Source of the DNA: Emydura subglobosa
Lineage: Eukaryota; Chordata; Testudines; Chelidae
Assembly: GCA_007922225.1 (NCBI GenBank)
Contig: ML679973.1
Span: 5,184,597-5,248,596, forward strand
Direction: 5' to 3'
DNA length: 64,000 nucleotides
Below are positions 1 through 12,995 of the stretch, piece after piece. The notes under the pieces are model-generated. The model was not told the DNA's origin, did not search any database, and saw nothing but the letters and a program-made list of their open reading frames with translations. The first letter of the stretch is position 1, and each line of letters begins with the position of its first letter. The position numbers and the translations under genes were made by a program.

Positions 1-1345
1 AGTAAATATTAAGGAAAATGGCCTTATATCTGGAAAGAAAACAAAACAAATGTGCCAAGCCGGAAAAGTTTGATGGACTGAAATTCTACTTCACCTCTGC
101 TAGGCTGCTATGTCTGTAGGTTTGAGTATTGCAGCATTCTTCACTTTCAGACCCTTTTATTACAAGGGTTCAAATCACAATAGTATAAATCCAGAGTAAA
201 TCCACTGTAAGTGAGCATTGGGACTCAGATATGCACAGTATTGCATAATGGGATGATTCCCCCCCACCCCTGCCTCTCCCCTTGCTTTCCTCTGAGGTAT
301 CAGATGTTGAGGAAGGAGCAATGGTCTGATCTGATGTGTTCAGTTTTATATTACTGATAAGATGAATGTCCTCTGAAAAATGCTCTTGGTCCCATAGTCA
401 CCTGCCCTATGCCATGGGAAAGATGGACTGAGCAGTGGGGGGGGAGGGGGTGGGGTTTGGAGAAGCAGCATATTTGTCACCAATTAAAGAGGTGTTACTT
501 GTCAGCATTCCTCACTTTGTCAGGAGGAACACTTTCACTTTCGTAGCTCTGTAGTCTTGGCAACGGCAAACTAGACCCCTCACTTTCTGCAGGTCTGAGA
601 TTACACACAGGTGCTCAATGGATTGATGGGCAATGCAGAGTCACAGTGCAGGCTAAGAGGGGGGGTCTCCATGGGTATGCTGTAGCACTAATGCATGCAT
701 GACTACTAAGCTACTGTCTTCAGAGTGGCTGGACAAGGTGACTGGGGAAGCAGAAGGAGGATACTCAGAATTATTCTGCATGTGGCACTCCAGCAGCAAT
801 GGCTGAGGTTCTGGATACTCATTATGTTGGGTTGGGTGGGCCTGGAGTTTGACTGTCACCTCTGCCTGCATTTCTGAGCAAACATCTCTTGTATCGTCTA
901 ATCCACATGAAATTTGCTTGTGGTGTCATTCTAGGGAGAAACTTCAGGGTTTTTTTTTTTTTCAGAGACTCCTGAGGGCTGAGGGAGAAGATGGTAATGA
1001 GATGAAAGGACAAACTCTAACATACCAGACAACCTGCCAGATGCTGTCTTCTTCACTGCCCATCCTAACCTGCTGTGTGCTGCTAAGAACCTGAGCAGCA
1101 AGAGAGGCTGGATGTCTTAGAACTGCCATGTTGGACAGCCGGGAGAAGCCACAGTTACTCTGAGTTTCTGAGCTAAACACCACTCAATTTCTTTGAACTC
1201 ATTTTACAGCTGCTCAGGGAGACGCCAAATGATTCAAACTAGAGTTGGTAATAGCAGCTCGTTCCCCCAAGAGAAATTGGGTGGATGTGTGAAGGGATAA
1301 CTTTTTGGTTCAGATACTGTAGGTGTTGGCGTCACAAATAGATAA
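1..1345. other. Non-coding stretch, no gene seen
   Basis: No reading frame here resembles a protein family and none is flanked by convincing splice sites. The only low-complexity features are a G-rich run near 437-455 and a T run near 950-962. I see no recognisable repeat. Confidence 0.6.
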
Positions 1346-1351
1346 CTATTG

Positions 1352-1402
1352 TTCATTATTTATTATTTGTATTATCATAGTGCCTAGGAGCCCGGGTTGC
1401 CC
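1352..1402 (-). repeat. Short interspersed repeat family R1, fragment
   Basis: The core 'gtgcctaggagccc', preceded by an 'attatttgtatt' tract, matches the better preserved copy at 22268-22352, and in reverse complement the copies at 2508-2608 and 59301-59420. R1 is defined here by mutual similarity within the window. It resembles a common sauropsid interspersed repeat whose library name I cannot give with certainty. No coding potential. Confidence 0.6.
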
Positions 1403-2507
1403 TTGTTCTCTTTTTTTAACTCCTCAGAGAGGTATTGCACTCTTATGACTTCAGAAAACGTAGACTTTTCAGTAGTAATGGATGGCTCCTTGCTCAAAAA
1501 CCTGTGCACTGTCGATGAGGTTGCTAGCTGCACTGTTTGGCCAGGTCAAGCCCATTTTTGTTAGGAATGGGTCAAAACTGTGATTAAACATCTGAATCCA
1601 AATTTGTCAGCTTGACCCCATCTCTAATTTCTGGACTCTCCCAACAGCATAGAGGACTGAATGACCCTTTTTCTCCTCCCATATCTTTCTTTCTGTGTGG
1701 TTCCTCTGCACCCCCCTTTTCCCCATTAAATAAACTTGACCACAGCTGGTGTGGCATCTGTAGCGAACAGCAGGTTGGCTCCTTCCCATGCACCTTCCAT
1801 TATGTCAAGGAGTTGACAACTGGCTGTGACAGATGTGAGAGGGACAAGGAAATGTCACAGGCAGCACCAAGAAACTCCATTCACGATCCACTTCCATATG
1901 GGCAGGTGCAATTCCAGCTGTTCAGCCCTTGGCATAAGATGAATGTAATGCTACTGTCATCATAGGTCTTGTGACTAGGGAGAAATAGTGGGGTAACAGC
2001 ATCCCAAAGCACAGCACTTGCTCAAGGGACTCATGCACTGGTATTGCTTCCCGGGATTGTAATCCTGTTGATATTTGGGTAGAGGCAGGGTGGGGATTAA
2101 TGAGTGGAGAAGGAAAATGATTATTATAAATGATATTTAAAGGTGATTGTGCATTTAAGAAAGGGCTGTTTACAGTGCTTCCTTCATGGGTAGAAACCAA
2201 GAGGTGTCCATAAATAAGAAGCAACTCCTTGACAATGCAGGGGAGATTACAGGGGAGATATTGGTAACATCAAAGTTACCAGGTATAATTCTGCTGTGAC
2301 TAACAGGGTTAATTGAATCAAGTATCAGAACTGAGCATTAAGGATTTTTGCAATACAAAAATGGGATGGAGCTCTCTTTCCACTGAGGTTATAAGATTTT
2401 CTTAGTGTATGAATACCAAGAACCTAATCTTGCACCCCCAAAACTCCCACTGGGTGCATTAGGAATGCAGAACCAAGCTCTGGTGTTCACTGGTTGGCTG
2501 TGCAATG

Positions 2508-2608
2508 TTGCGTCCCTGATCCAGTCTTGTGTTAGTGCTTAGCACAATGGGGCTCCAATCCTGACTGGGGCCTCTGATTGCAATTATAGTATAGATATTA
2601 AATAATGG
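2508..2608 (+). repeat. Short interspersed repeat family R1
   Basis: This copy contains 'gcttagcacaatggggctcc' followed by 'ctgactggggcctctg' and an AT-rich tail. It is the opposite orientation of the copies at 1352 and 22268, and parallel to 29491 and 59301. The family is non-coding. The conserved core across copies in both orientations is what supports calling it a dispersed repeat. Confidence 0.65.
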
Positions 2609-2809
2609 TAGCATATTTTTCAACTTTCCATCAACATGCAAAGAAAAATAATCTCAATGACATTCACCTGCCAGTCTTTGTATAAATCATGTGATTGCAG
2701 GTGCGGTCTTGCAACGGACTGCACATTTCTTGAGGCAGATATACGGAGTGTGTGTTAATGTTATTTACCGGGAATATTTGGGGCTTAGACCCCCTTTAAA
2801 AATAAAATT

Positions 2810-2857
2810 CCAGATCCTTAATGGTGTTACACCAATTTACACTACTGAGAATCTGGT
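2810..2857. repeat. Short imperfect palindrome, MITE-like scrap
   Basis: The left arm begins ccagatccttaatggtg and the right arm ends tgagaatctgg. The arms pair imperfectly, about 15 of 20 positions by eye, across 48 bp. It resembles the cleaner palindrome at 21597-21660, which also has 'cagatcc' termini. Probably a remnant of a small non-autonomous DNA transposon; too degraded to classify. Confidence 0.4.
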
Positions 2858-2869
2858 CTAGAATGTCTG

Positions 2870-5800
2870 ACAAGCAAGAATAGAGGAAAGAAACTTAAAA
2901 CGAGCAAACACTCTGTGTATTTGTCAGTTCAGAATAAATTGGAATTAAGACAGAGAATACAGGTGACCAGTTCTACTATTGCAGCATCTGAATGTCAAAT
3001 AGCAAGAGAAGACAATCTTGATTTCCACCCCGCACACATACCTTTCCTCTAGGAAACTCTAGCTTTGTCAGAGGCTTTACTACCAAGAATTGAACAATGC
3101 AACCATAAGCTGTTGCATAAAGATTCTTCTTTTCTCCCCAGACAAAGCAATCTTAACCTGAGGATGTGAGATGCAGAAGCCTAGCATATTACTCTTTGGC
3201 CTTCAAGAAGTTCGCTTACAGGAAGCCACCCCAGCTTCTATGATTCCCAGAAATAATGTCACAGAAATGGTTATGATCAGCAGCACAAGTGAGGGCTTGG
3301 GCTGCTCTCATCCATTTTGTGTGCTGCAAAGGGCATGACTATCCTGATCCTGTGTAACACTATTGAAATCAAAATAAGTCTCTTCTAATTGCTGCTACAG
3401 AATGTGCTCTGTGTCGCACGAACAGTTATCTGATCCTGGAGTGATCAAACTGATGCCAAAACAGCTTACATCAAAGCCTTCTGTTCCAAATGAGAAGCCT
3501 TCACCAGTGGACCTCACCGTTCGCAAAGCTCATGAGAAATTAGCCCACAGAACAGTGTCTAATGTATTAATTATTTATGGAAAGTAACTCAGTCACCTCC
3601 AAGCTGATAATGTCACTTGGGGACGGGTGAATGCTGCTGACACAATTCAACATCAGACATGAAATCAACACTTAGAAAATGAGTTGTGACACCCATCTCT
3701 CCCTGGCACCGGTGGGGTAGTGTTGCTGCCTTCCAGAGGGACCTGTCAGCCTATCACCATCCCTATATGAGCTGGTGGTCCAACAGATTGCATACAAATT
3801 GACCAGGGGTAAAGATTTTACGTACACCTCGCTACTATTTTCAAAATTCATTTAGGTGCCTAAATCTCATGGACATTCAATGAGACTTGGGCTCCTAAGT
3901 GCCTAAGTCACCTCTGAAAATGGCACATGGGCATTAGTAGAAACTTTACCCAAGATCTGTGTTTCTGCCAACTTTAATTCTGAAGCGAGGTGGCCAGGTG
4001 TTGCTTTTCTTGGGAACACCTGAGCCTTAAGAATATTGTGAAAATGGAATGTTGTATTATATAAAGGCACCTGTTACGTCATCCCGTGTACAGGGGGCAA
4101 CAAACTAGGCTCCATTCCATCTAGATTATTTTTTATCTCAGACTAAAGAGACTAGCAAACAAAATAACATGAGAGGGAGCACGCACAATGATTCAACACC
4201 CGCCATTCTGCATCCAGACTGGAACCCAAACCTCCAACAGCACCTGCATGTAGACGTGGAGACAGGTCTATATTTAAAGGTGCAGCACACAGAAGACAGA
4301 ATATCTCTCAAGTGACACAGCGGTGCGGGGTACACAGACCCCACACTGGACAACAAGGGGTTGAGGAGCTTCTCTGGGCTCAGGCGGCTCCCATCTGCAA
4401 CATGTGCAAGGCACGCACAGGCTGGAGGAGGAGTTTTAAAAGGGGAGCAGCGCAGCTCTCTTGTTGGCAGGGCAGGGGAGAGAACAGGCCCTCAATCCTC
4501 AGCTCCTGACAAAAGGGCTGAATGATGGTCGGAGCTTTCCAAGCCACCACTGCCTCCTGGCCCCTCCCTGAGGGAAGAGAGGGCCAGATTCTGACATGCC
4601 TTGAGAGGGAATCGTGCGCCTCTATTTCCTATAGACTGTTTGTTTGGGTGAATTCCCCTTGCTTTTTGTTCATGGACTAGAATGGCAAGGGAGAGACTTG
4701 AAAGCGACCTGTCCAGAGGACCAAGTTGCAGGAAGAGGCAGACCACCATAGGGAGGAAGCGACCCTTGACAGGAGGGGCCTGATGGGCAGAGAGCTGCTA
4801 CGCCATGTCTGCCCACAAGTGGTGAGTCAACCCCTGTCACAACAGCTATGTGTTACACCAGCCGTCAGGGGGCCAGGGGGGTGTAAATGTGGATGGGTGC
4901 TGTGAACCACATCAGGGGCAACCAAAGGAACTTTAACAAACCCTAGAGGAAGCAATGTCCAAGAATGCAACCAAACTTGAAGAAGGCACAGAGCAGGTTT
5001 TGGTGTGTGGCACATAGATCACAGCTCCCTTGGCAGTCAGCATTTCCATGGCAGAATGCTGTCTCATCTATTTCAGGACTTGATCAGCTTTCGATCTTCT
5101 GAACAGCATTCTCCTCTCAGGGCATGCTCTTGTCACATACTTTGAATCCTCCTCTGAGCAGCAGTCAAATGGAAATCTTGTGTCTCTAAACTTCAGCTAA
5201 TGCATATTGCACCAGACACACACAGTACATGTTCACGAGTCTCCAAAAGCAACTGCAGAAGGATGACCTAACACTTGGGACCATGTCAGAACATGCTGCT
5301 TTTGCAATCAGTGCTTTGAGGGGAGAATCACTTCCTGAGGGATGGGAAGAAAATTAACCGGACTAACAGGAGAATATGGTAAAAAGGGGACATTTGGGGG
5401 ACATTCAGCAAAGAGATCAATAACCCCTCTATGTCCCACTCAGCTGTGAGAGAGGAAGTCATTGGTAGTCCAGCAGAGTTCCAAAACCGTATTTTTCAGT
5501 TTGCAGATTTTGTCTCTGAAATGAAAAAAAATGGTTCATTAAGCCAGGCTCCTGGCGTGGCCATGTTCATCCGCACTGGGGCAAGCAAAGACTCAGATTT
5601 GAACTCAGTCTTGAATTCCATGAGCTGTTTGCAAACAGCTCTCTGATTCGCAGCGGCTTTACTGAGATTGAGTTATTAACATAATAAGCATGCCATGGAA
5701 TGAAAGCCCTGGCTCATGTGACGGTGCAATGCCATGCTCAGAAGAAAAATAAAGATCCATAAGTGTCTCTAGACTCCGCTGAAAACTTCTCTGTGAAGTA

Positions 5801-8800
5801 CCTACTTGATCACATCTTGTCTACTCCAGGACCCCCATTCGGACGGACTGGAGTCCCAAGTAGACTGTTGTAAAACAGTTCAGCAGTCAATGCTTCCACA
5901 AGGAGAGAAGAAGAATGCTTCCACAAGAAGAGCAGCCATACTTCCGCTTGGTATCCACTGGGACATTGTCTTTGTGATTTAAGAATACAGACTATGACAA
6001 AGGCGGCAAAGAAGACTCAAGCACTTTAACAACATATGTCATACTTCTATCCACGGCAGGTTACGGCTTCTTGTGGTAATATTAATACATAGCAGAGCTG
6101 TATGGATCAGTCAATGTGAATGTTATTCATTGTGAATTAGCCCCGTTTTCTGTTCATTAATTGTTTGTGACCCAGTCATGATTTCTTTGAATGTATCTGT
6201 TCGTAAGAATGCACTAAACAGTTTTGACGATTTTCAGGCTATACCAGTAGATTGTTTGCAAACTGTGTCAGCTACTTAGTGTTTGTTGTTTGTGATGTGT
6301 GGTTGGTCTCCTGAGTGGAATTTCTGCTTTCTGATTACATGACAAGAACTTTTAAAACAGGAAAATAACAAATAACTTCTGCTTGTAAATTTTCTGGACA
6401 AATAGTTATGAATGCTAAAATTAAGAATTTTTTCATGATTATCTATCCTGTGATTGTCTGAATACCTGCAAATATCAATAAGATGTCATGACTAAAGCAA
6501 ATCAAATAGAAGAATCAAATTGATTCTTGAAGCAGGGCTTTTGCTATTCCACCTATGCTAGTATTTAGATAATACTATCTTTTTTTTTTTGGTAATTGGT
6601 GCAGGATGTAGTGAGTAAAATGTGCCTACAGAACACTGGTTGCTAATTATTTAGGACAATTTTTTCCAACAAAACATACTTTCCTTACCTTGAAATATTA
6701 ACACACAATTTCACAAATTGTTCTGGCTCACAGATACAGGGGCCAAAATTAGCCTTGGTGATGGTGAGCATAATCCCACTGACATCGCTAGAAGTTCGCA
6801 TACTTATGTCAGTGCTGAATTTAAGATACATATGAGAACACTTCTGTTTTTGTCTGGCTGTTTGTGTGACTGCTAGGAGAACTATTAACAATTTGGGCAG
6901 TGGTGGTGACAATAAAGGAAATAGGGTTGTATTTGTGTCACTGATTAAAATGCAGTCTTGAAAGTACTATTACCTTCCTGAAAACACTGTAAGCCCCCTT
7001 CAGCCTCTGTTTCAGCAGGTGCAACTTCTTTGACTTCCATGGAGTCCCACTCACTTACACTAGCTATGAATGTGACTCTGTGCTTGTGCACAGTTGAAAA
7101 TTGTGTCCTGTTTCTAGAACCAAGTGTTTAAGTCCAGAGATAAAGGCTAGATTCTGTGCTGCAGTGTGTCAACCTGGTCCAGCCAGCCATTGGAGGATCG
7201 TCTTGTGTATGTGGATCTTTCAGTAGTATAAAACTTGCTCCTATCAACACTTGTCCCTCCAGCCTTCAGCATGGGGGATATGGTTGGGGAAAAGCGTAAG
7301 TGGCTAGAACATCTCAAGGCTCCATGATCTGCAGCTGCAATGTTGGCAGCTTGTAAATTACACTTGGGGCCTGTCCTCGTGCCCCCCCCCAGCCCAGAAT
7401 TAGAAGAATGCCAAAGCTACTTTTGGGCTCTTCTAACAGAGTTGTGCTGTGCACTCCTCAGCCACAGATCACACTCGGGATCATTATGTTAATAAGAGTC
7501 ATTATCATCTTAAAAAAATCGGAATCCTAGATTTTCCCATGTGTAGGGGCTCTCTACCTGAAAAGACCGTTTTGTGTAGCTAACAACACTTCATAGGGAA
7601 ACTCCGCTGTAGTCTTCTCTCCTGTTTTCAGTCTGCAGGGGAGATCTGAGCTGTGTACAGCACCCCCTAGCCATGCATTCATTGTGTTTTAATCATTGCT
7701 TGAGTAGATCTGAGTATTTAAATAAAACAACACAATTCTAACCGTCTGATTTCACTGCCATAGTGTCTCTGCCGGCTTCAGGCTGTTGGCTGAGCTCCTT
7801 CCCCAGGAAGTCACTCCGCCATTCTCCCTCCCTTTTCTTCTCCCTCCCCCAGACTGGGAAAGGCTCCCTGGTTTTTAGGTGGGAGCAGATCATGGCAGAT
7901 GTATGTTCTCCTCTGGGACTCGACCACCATTTGGTCTAATTATTCCTGACATGTTGCTGTTGCTATTAAGGAAGAAACGTCAGGAGAAATTAGACCAAGT
8001 GGTTGCATGAAAAGCAGAGAGAAACCAGTACAGTGTTTCACTTTCCTGAAGAAGTTCACATTGCCAACCTTTGCTGCTGCTGCTTTCCCAGCAGAGAGAT
8101 GGAAGGGAATGGAAAGAAGGTGAAAGTGAGAGGCTGATCTTTGTTGACCACTGTTGCCATTGTACTGAGAAAGCTGGAAAGCATTTTCGGGTGGTTCTAT
8201 TGTTGAAACTAACGTGTCAGGAGAGTTAGACAATCAGCTCTTATGAAATCCTGGTCAGTCTGCCATGTAGTGGAGACAGTGGGTAACTTTGAGATTCAAG
8301 GTTTGGAACATTGGAATCCAGCTCTAAAATGTATAAGGGGTAAAGCAGAGAGTTTGGCTCAGCTCATCATAGAGGAAGGAGCCACTGGCATGTTTTGTTT
8401 CCAGATCTGAATTTCACCAAACTTTAGTGAAGGAGTTTGGCTCTAGAGTTTTGTTTCAGGTCACTTCTTTACTTAAAACAGTTAGAGAATCATGGAGCCA
8501 TCCAGCCACTTGATAGTAACGCTCACTAAGTTCTGTGTGAAAATCTTTAATCACGGGTTTTAGCTGCTTAGCCACATTACATTTCCTTTGTACCAATATG
8601 TCTTTGAAAAGGCAGGGGGAAATGTTTTGTGTGAGTGCAGTATGCAGCACATTCACCCTAGCCATCTCTTCCTTTCTAGTTTATTTTAACAGGCTAGAAT
8701 TACACGGCCAGCTTTAGAACCCTGCAGGAGCCCAGAACTTGCAGCAACTTTCAAGAAACTGAAAAGTGTTGCTAGAATGGCACGAATACTGAATTTTTCA

Positions 8801-9348
8801 TGAATATTTATTTAAATTTTCAGGGGAATTCTTTTGGAATGTGCTTGCACCCCTTTCCTGTTCACATTCTGCAAACATGTGAGCAACTGAGTTTTAGTGA
8901 CAAAAAACGTTTATGAAGAACTAATTTTAAGTGGGCTTGCAGGGGTTTTCATAGAAATTGGATTTAAAATTTGCATGCAGAAGAATTTACACATAAGTTT
9001 GCATGTTCAAGTGAGAATATAAACAATATCTGACAGTGACAGAGAAGCAGGTGGTTGGGTGCTACACAGCAATACAGAACTATTCTGCTGATTTATTCTG
9101 GAAACCAGATGAGATAGATCATATTAATTCCAATTCAAGAGATTTTCTAAGGCAGAAGGAGCCAGGAGGATCCTGCAGGGATTAACCAATGTCAGAAAGA
9201 AGTTCAGGTTGAAGTGTGTTTGTTATTTGTTGTCAATAAATGAAACTCCAGGAAGGGGGTAAGTTTGGACACTATATATATTTATGCTTGTGTGTACTGT
9301 GTAGGATCAAGATAGGAACTCCATCTGCTTACAGTGAGTATTCACAGC
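2870..9348. other. Long non-coding stretch with few recognisable repeats
   Basis: No supported gene. An R3 repeat lies at 3846-3935. A 61-codon open frame at 3402-3587 follows a pyrimidine-rich tract ending in CAG, but it matches nothing I recognise and is treated under findings. The rest is unique-looking AT-moderate sequence with homopolymer runs (T near 6581-6590, C near 7381-7390). There is no sign of regulatory islands or RNA genes. Confidence 0.55.
3846..3935. repeat. Short interspersed repeat family R3
   Basis: It shares the 'ttaggtgcctaaat' and 'gggctcctaagtgcctaagt' blocks with copies at 34593-34670, 45034-45160 and 59985-60165. The unit is built of near-palindromic 'taggctccta' motifs separated by 'ttcaatga' spacers. 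Non-coding and dispersed in both halves of the window. Family name not assigned. Confidence 0.55.
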
Positions 9349-10256
9349 TAAGAGCTTGTCTATACACACCCTTGCTTTGCTTTAGTTAAACTGGTGCAAA
9401 CCCCTGCATGGGGTTTGAGCTTTTGTTCTCTTGATCGCTCTTGATCATCTTTGATCAGCCTTGTGATCACCCTCCACCCAGTGCGTGGGGGCCAAGCCTA
9501 CATTTCCACCTCCTGCAGGCCTCATGCCCCACCTCCCGCGTAGGGCAGGAGGGGTCCCGGTGCCGTCCCCCAGCTGCCCTGGGGAGAGAGGGTCTGTACC
9601 TGCATGGGGAGGGTGTGATGCTTGGGAGGGATGCAAATGCAGGCTTGGCTCCATCGCCTCCCCTTCCCGCACTTATCCCCATATGGCGCCCGCTTCTCCC
9701 ACTGCTGCCCCACAGCCCGGCGCTGGCTTGGATGGGGTGGCCACACACCCCCAGCCTAGGGAGGGGTGCGCTGGGCTGGCCCTTCATGATGCGCAGGTGG
9801 GGAGGTGCTGAGGGGCACCCCTCAGAGCCTCCTGTGTCCCCTGCCTCCTGTGCTCCTGAACAAACAGGGAACAGCAAATGGGATTTGAGAGGGAGTCTGT
9901 GCGAGGGAGACATGATATTATCAGTATGGCTAGGAAAAGCTGCATTGCAAGTGCCAACTCTGCTCCTGTCTCTTCAGTTTGCACTTGTATCCAGACAGAG
10001 AACCTGACCATGGATGCCTCTATCCAGATTCTGATGTGGACTTACAGGGACTGTGGCCTGCATTTCTCTTTCACAGAAAGCCAGGCAGTGGACACTGTCC
10101 ACTGTGGGAGGTGTGCTGTCTGCCAGGGGCCTTTATCAGAGACATTACAGGGGGATCGTCAAGCATCATCCGGCCCTCTGACTAGTATCCCACGCTATTC
10201 ATCCCCGTGGGCACTAATGATATGCGAGGCACGACCCTGAGTAGATCAGAAGTGAG

Positions 10257-10472
10257 TTGGGGGCACAGGTGGTATTTTCTTCAATCCTTCCAGTCAAGGG
10301 TAGGGGCCCAAGCAGAGACAGAAGCATCCTGGAAGTGAATGTCTGGCTGCTCAGATGGTGTAACCAGAAGGGCTTTGGTTTCCTTGACCACGGGATGCCG
10401 TTCCAGGAAGAAGGACTGCTGAGCAGAGATGGGATCCACCTAATGAGGAAAGCGATGCAGATACATCTCTGA
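10257..10472 (+). pseudogene. CR1 ORF1 remnant, SGNH/GDSL esterase-like segment
   Basis: The open frame contains 'VVFSSILPV', a Trp-Asn-containing middle part and 'SRDGIHL', which is the Asp-x-x-His-like block near the end of the esterase domain of CR1 ORF1 proteins. In active elements ORF1 is an RNA/nucleic-acid-binding protein carrying this lipase-like domain. The preceding part of ORF1 lies in another frame (around 10.1-10.24 kb), so the reading frame is broken. A parallel remnant is on the minus strand at 51141-51335. Confidence 0.75.
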
Positions 10473-10639
10473 TCCAGTAAGGTTAAAACTAGTTTTAAAC
10501 TAGGTTCAATGGAGGCAGAAGACAAAAACCCACAGGTAAGTTAAGAACAGGGAGACTTGGGTGAAGGGTTGGAATCTGGGGGGATCATGGGCAATTATAG
10601 CAGGGACAAAGGAGAGACAAGAGGGAACATAGAAGGGAA

Positions 10640-11104
10640 ATCAAATCAATATCTTAGATGTCTGTATACTAATGCAAAAATTATGGGGAATAAACAGTAA
10701 GAACTAGAAATTCTAGTGAATAATCATAACTATGACATAGCTAGCATCAGAGAGACTTGATGGGTTAATACACTTGACTGGAATATTGGTATAGATGGGT
10801 ACAGCTTGCTTAGGAAGGACAGATATGAAAAAAAAAGGGAAGAGGTGTTGCCTTGTATATCAAAGATGTGTACACTTGCAGTGAGGTTGAGATGGAAATA
10901 GGAGACAGACTTGTGGAAAGTCTCTGGGTAAGGATAAAAGCGGTAAAAAACAAGGGTGATGACATGGTAGGGGTCTACTATAGACCACCTAACCAGGACG
11001 AAGAGGTGGATGAGGCTTTTTTTAAACAACTAACAAAATCATCCAAAGTACCTGACTTGGTGGTGTTGGGGGACTTCAACTACCCCCATCTGTTGGGAAA
11101 GTAA
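10640..11104 (+). pseudogene. CR1 ORF2 endonuclease (APE-type) remnant
   Basis: The N-terminal motif 'YTNAK', the middle 'LLRKDRY' block, 'VYYRPPNQ' and '[10 protein letters not shown]' occur in order. These are landmarks of the apurinic-like endonuclease that nicks target DNA for LINE integration; GDFN carries a catalytic acidic residue. At least two frames and several stops are involved, and the last uninterrupted part spans 10853-11104. The corresponding domain on the minus-strand CR1 is at 50627-50992. Confidence 0.8.
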
Positions 11105-11599
11105 TACAGCAGGGCACAGATTATCCAACAAGTTCTTGGAATGCATTAGACACCTTTTTATTTCAGAAGGTGGAGAAAGCTACTAGGGGAGAGGCTTTTC
11201 TATATTTGATTTTGATAAATAAGGAGGAACTGGCTGAGAATTTGAAAGCGGAAGGCGGCTTGGGTGAAAGTGATCATAAGGAATAGTTTATGATTCTAAC
11301 GAATGGTAGGAGGGGAAACAATACAATAAAGATAATTGATTCCAAGAAGGCAGACTTTAGCAAACTCAGGGAGTTGGTAGGTAAGATCCCATGGGAAGCA
11401 AGTCTAAGGGGAAAAACAGTTCAAGAGAGTTGGTGGTTTTTCAAAGAGATATTATTAAGGGCCCAACAGCTAACTACCCCATGCTGTAGGAAAGATATAA
11501 AGTATGACAAGAGACCACTCTGGATTTACCAGGAGATCTTCAGTGATCTGAGACTCAAAAAAGAGTCCTAGGAAAAGTGGAAACTAGGTCAAATTACGA

Positions 11600-12995
11600 A
11601 GGATGCATAAAAACATAAACACAAGCATGTAGAGACAAAATTTAAAAAGCCAAGGCAAAAATGAAATTAAACTAGCTAGAGACATAAAGGGTAACAAGAA
11701 AACATTCTACAAATACATTAGAAGCAAGGGGAAGACCAAGGACAGGGTAGGCCTGTTACTCAATGAGGGGGCAAAGACAATAACGGAACACGTGGAAATG
11801 GTGGAAGTGCTTAAATGCCTTTTTTGTTTCACTTTTCACCAAAAAATTTAGTAGCAATCGGACGTCTAACATAGTGAATGCTAGTGAAAATGAGATAGAA
11901 TTTGAGGCTAAAAAGGGAAAGAACATGTTAAAAATTACTTAGACAAGTTAGATGTCTTCAAGTAAGCAGGGCCTGATGACATAATGCTAGAATACTCTAG
12001 GAACTGACTGAGGAGATATCTGAGCCCTTAGAGATTATCTTTGAAAAGTTGTGGAAGATGGGGGAGATTTCAGAGGACTGGAAGAGGGCAAATATAGTGC
12101 CAATCTGTAAAAAGGGGAATAAGGACACCATGAGGAATTACTGACCAGTCAGCTTAACTTCTGTACCCGGAAAGATAGAGAAGCAAATAATTAAGCAATC
12201 AATTTGCAAACACGAGAAGATAATAAGGTAATAAATAAGAGTCTGCATGGATTTGTCAAGAACAAATCATGTCAAACCAACCTCATAGCTTTCTTTGAAA
12301 GGGTAACAAGCCTTGTGGATTGGGGGAAAGGGGTAGATGTGGCATATCTTGAAAGGCATAGTTAGTGGGGTCCTGCAGGGATTTGTTTGGGTCCGCTTCT
12401 GTTCAATATCTTCATCAGTGATTTACGTAATGGCATAGAGAATACACTTAAAAAGTTTGTGAATGAAAGCAAGCTAACAGGGGCTGCAAGTGCTTTGGAG
12501 TTTAGGATTAAAATTCAAAATGATTTGGACAAACTGGAGAAATGGTCTGAAATAAATTGGATGAAATTCAATAAGGACAACTGCAAAGTACTCCACTTAG
12601 GAAGGAACAATCAGTTGCACACATACAAAATGGGAAATGACTGCCTAGGAAGGAGTATTGTGGAAAGGGGTCTGGGGGTCAGAGTGCATCACAAGCCAAA
12701 TATGAGTCAACAGTGTCACACAGTTGCAAAAAAAGCAAACCTCATTCTGGGATATATTAGCAGGAGTGTTGTAAGCAAGACACGAGAAGTAATTCTTCCT
12801 CTCTACTCGGTGCTGATAAGGTCTCAGCTGGAGCATTGTGTCCAGTTCTGGGCATCACATTCCAGGAAAGATGTGGACAAATTGGAGAAAGTCCAGAGGA
12901 GAGCAACAAAAATGATTAAAAGTCTAGAAAAAATGACCTATGAGGAAAGATTGAAAAAAAAATGGATTTGTTTAGTTTGGAGAAAAGAAGACTGA
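11600..12995 (+). pseudogene. CR1 ORF2 reverse transcriptase remnant with core deletion
   Basis: The N-terminal RT region is present in pieces with stops between about 11.6 and 12.35 kb. The sequence then jumps to the segment ending 'GPLLFNIFISDL', so roughly the finger-palm part including the first catalytic motif is missing. In the long open piece 12387-12995 the usual F-x-D-D active site is replaced by FVNESK, so both catalytic aspartates are lost. The C-terminal thumb region, with 'EHCVQFW' and 'KVQRRATKMI' blocks, is well preserved. It cannot be active. Confidence 0.85.

Noticed and set aside
9441..10007. Long overlapping frames (up to 188 codons) in the GC-rich 5' part of the CR1
   Set aside because: They start from non-ATG or arbitrary codons, overlap each other on both strands and lie within the CR1 boundaries; no recognisable domain.
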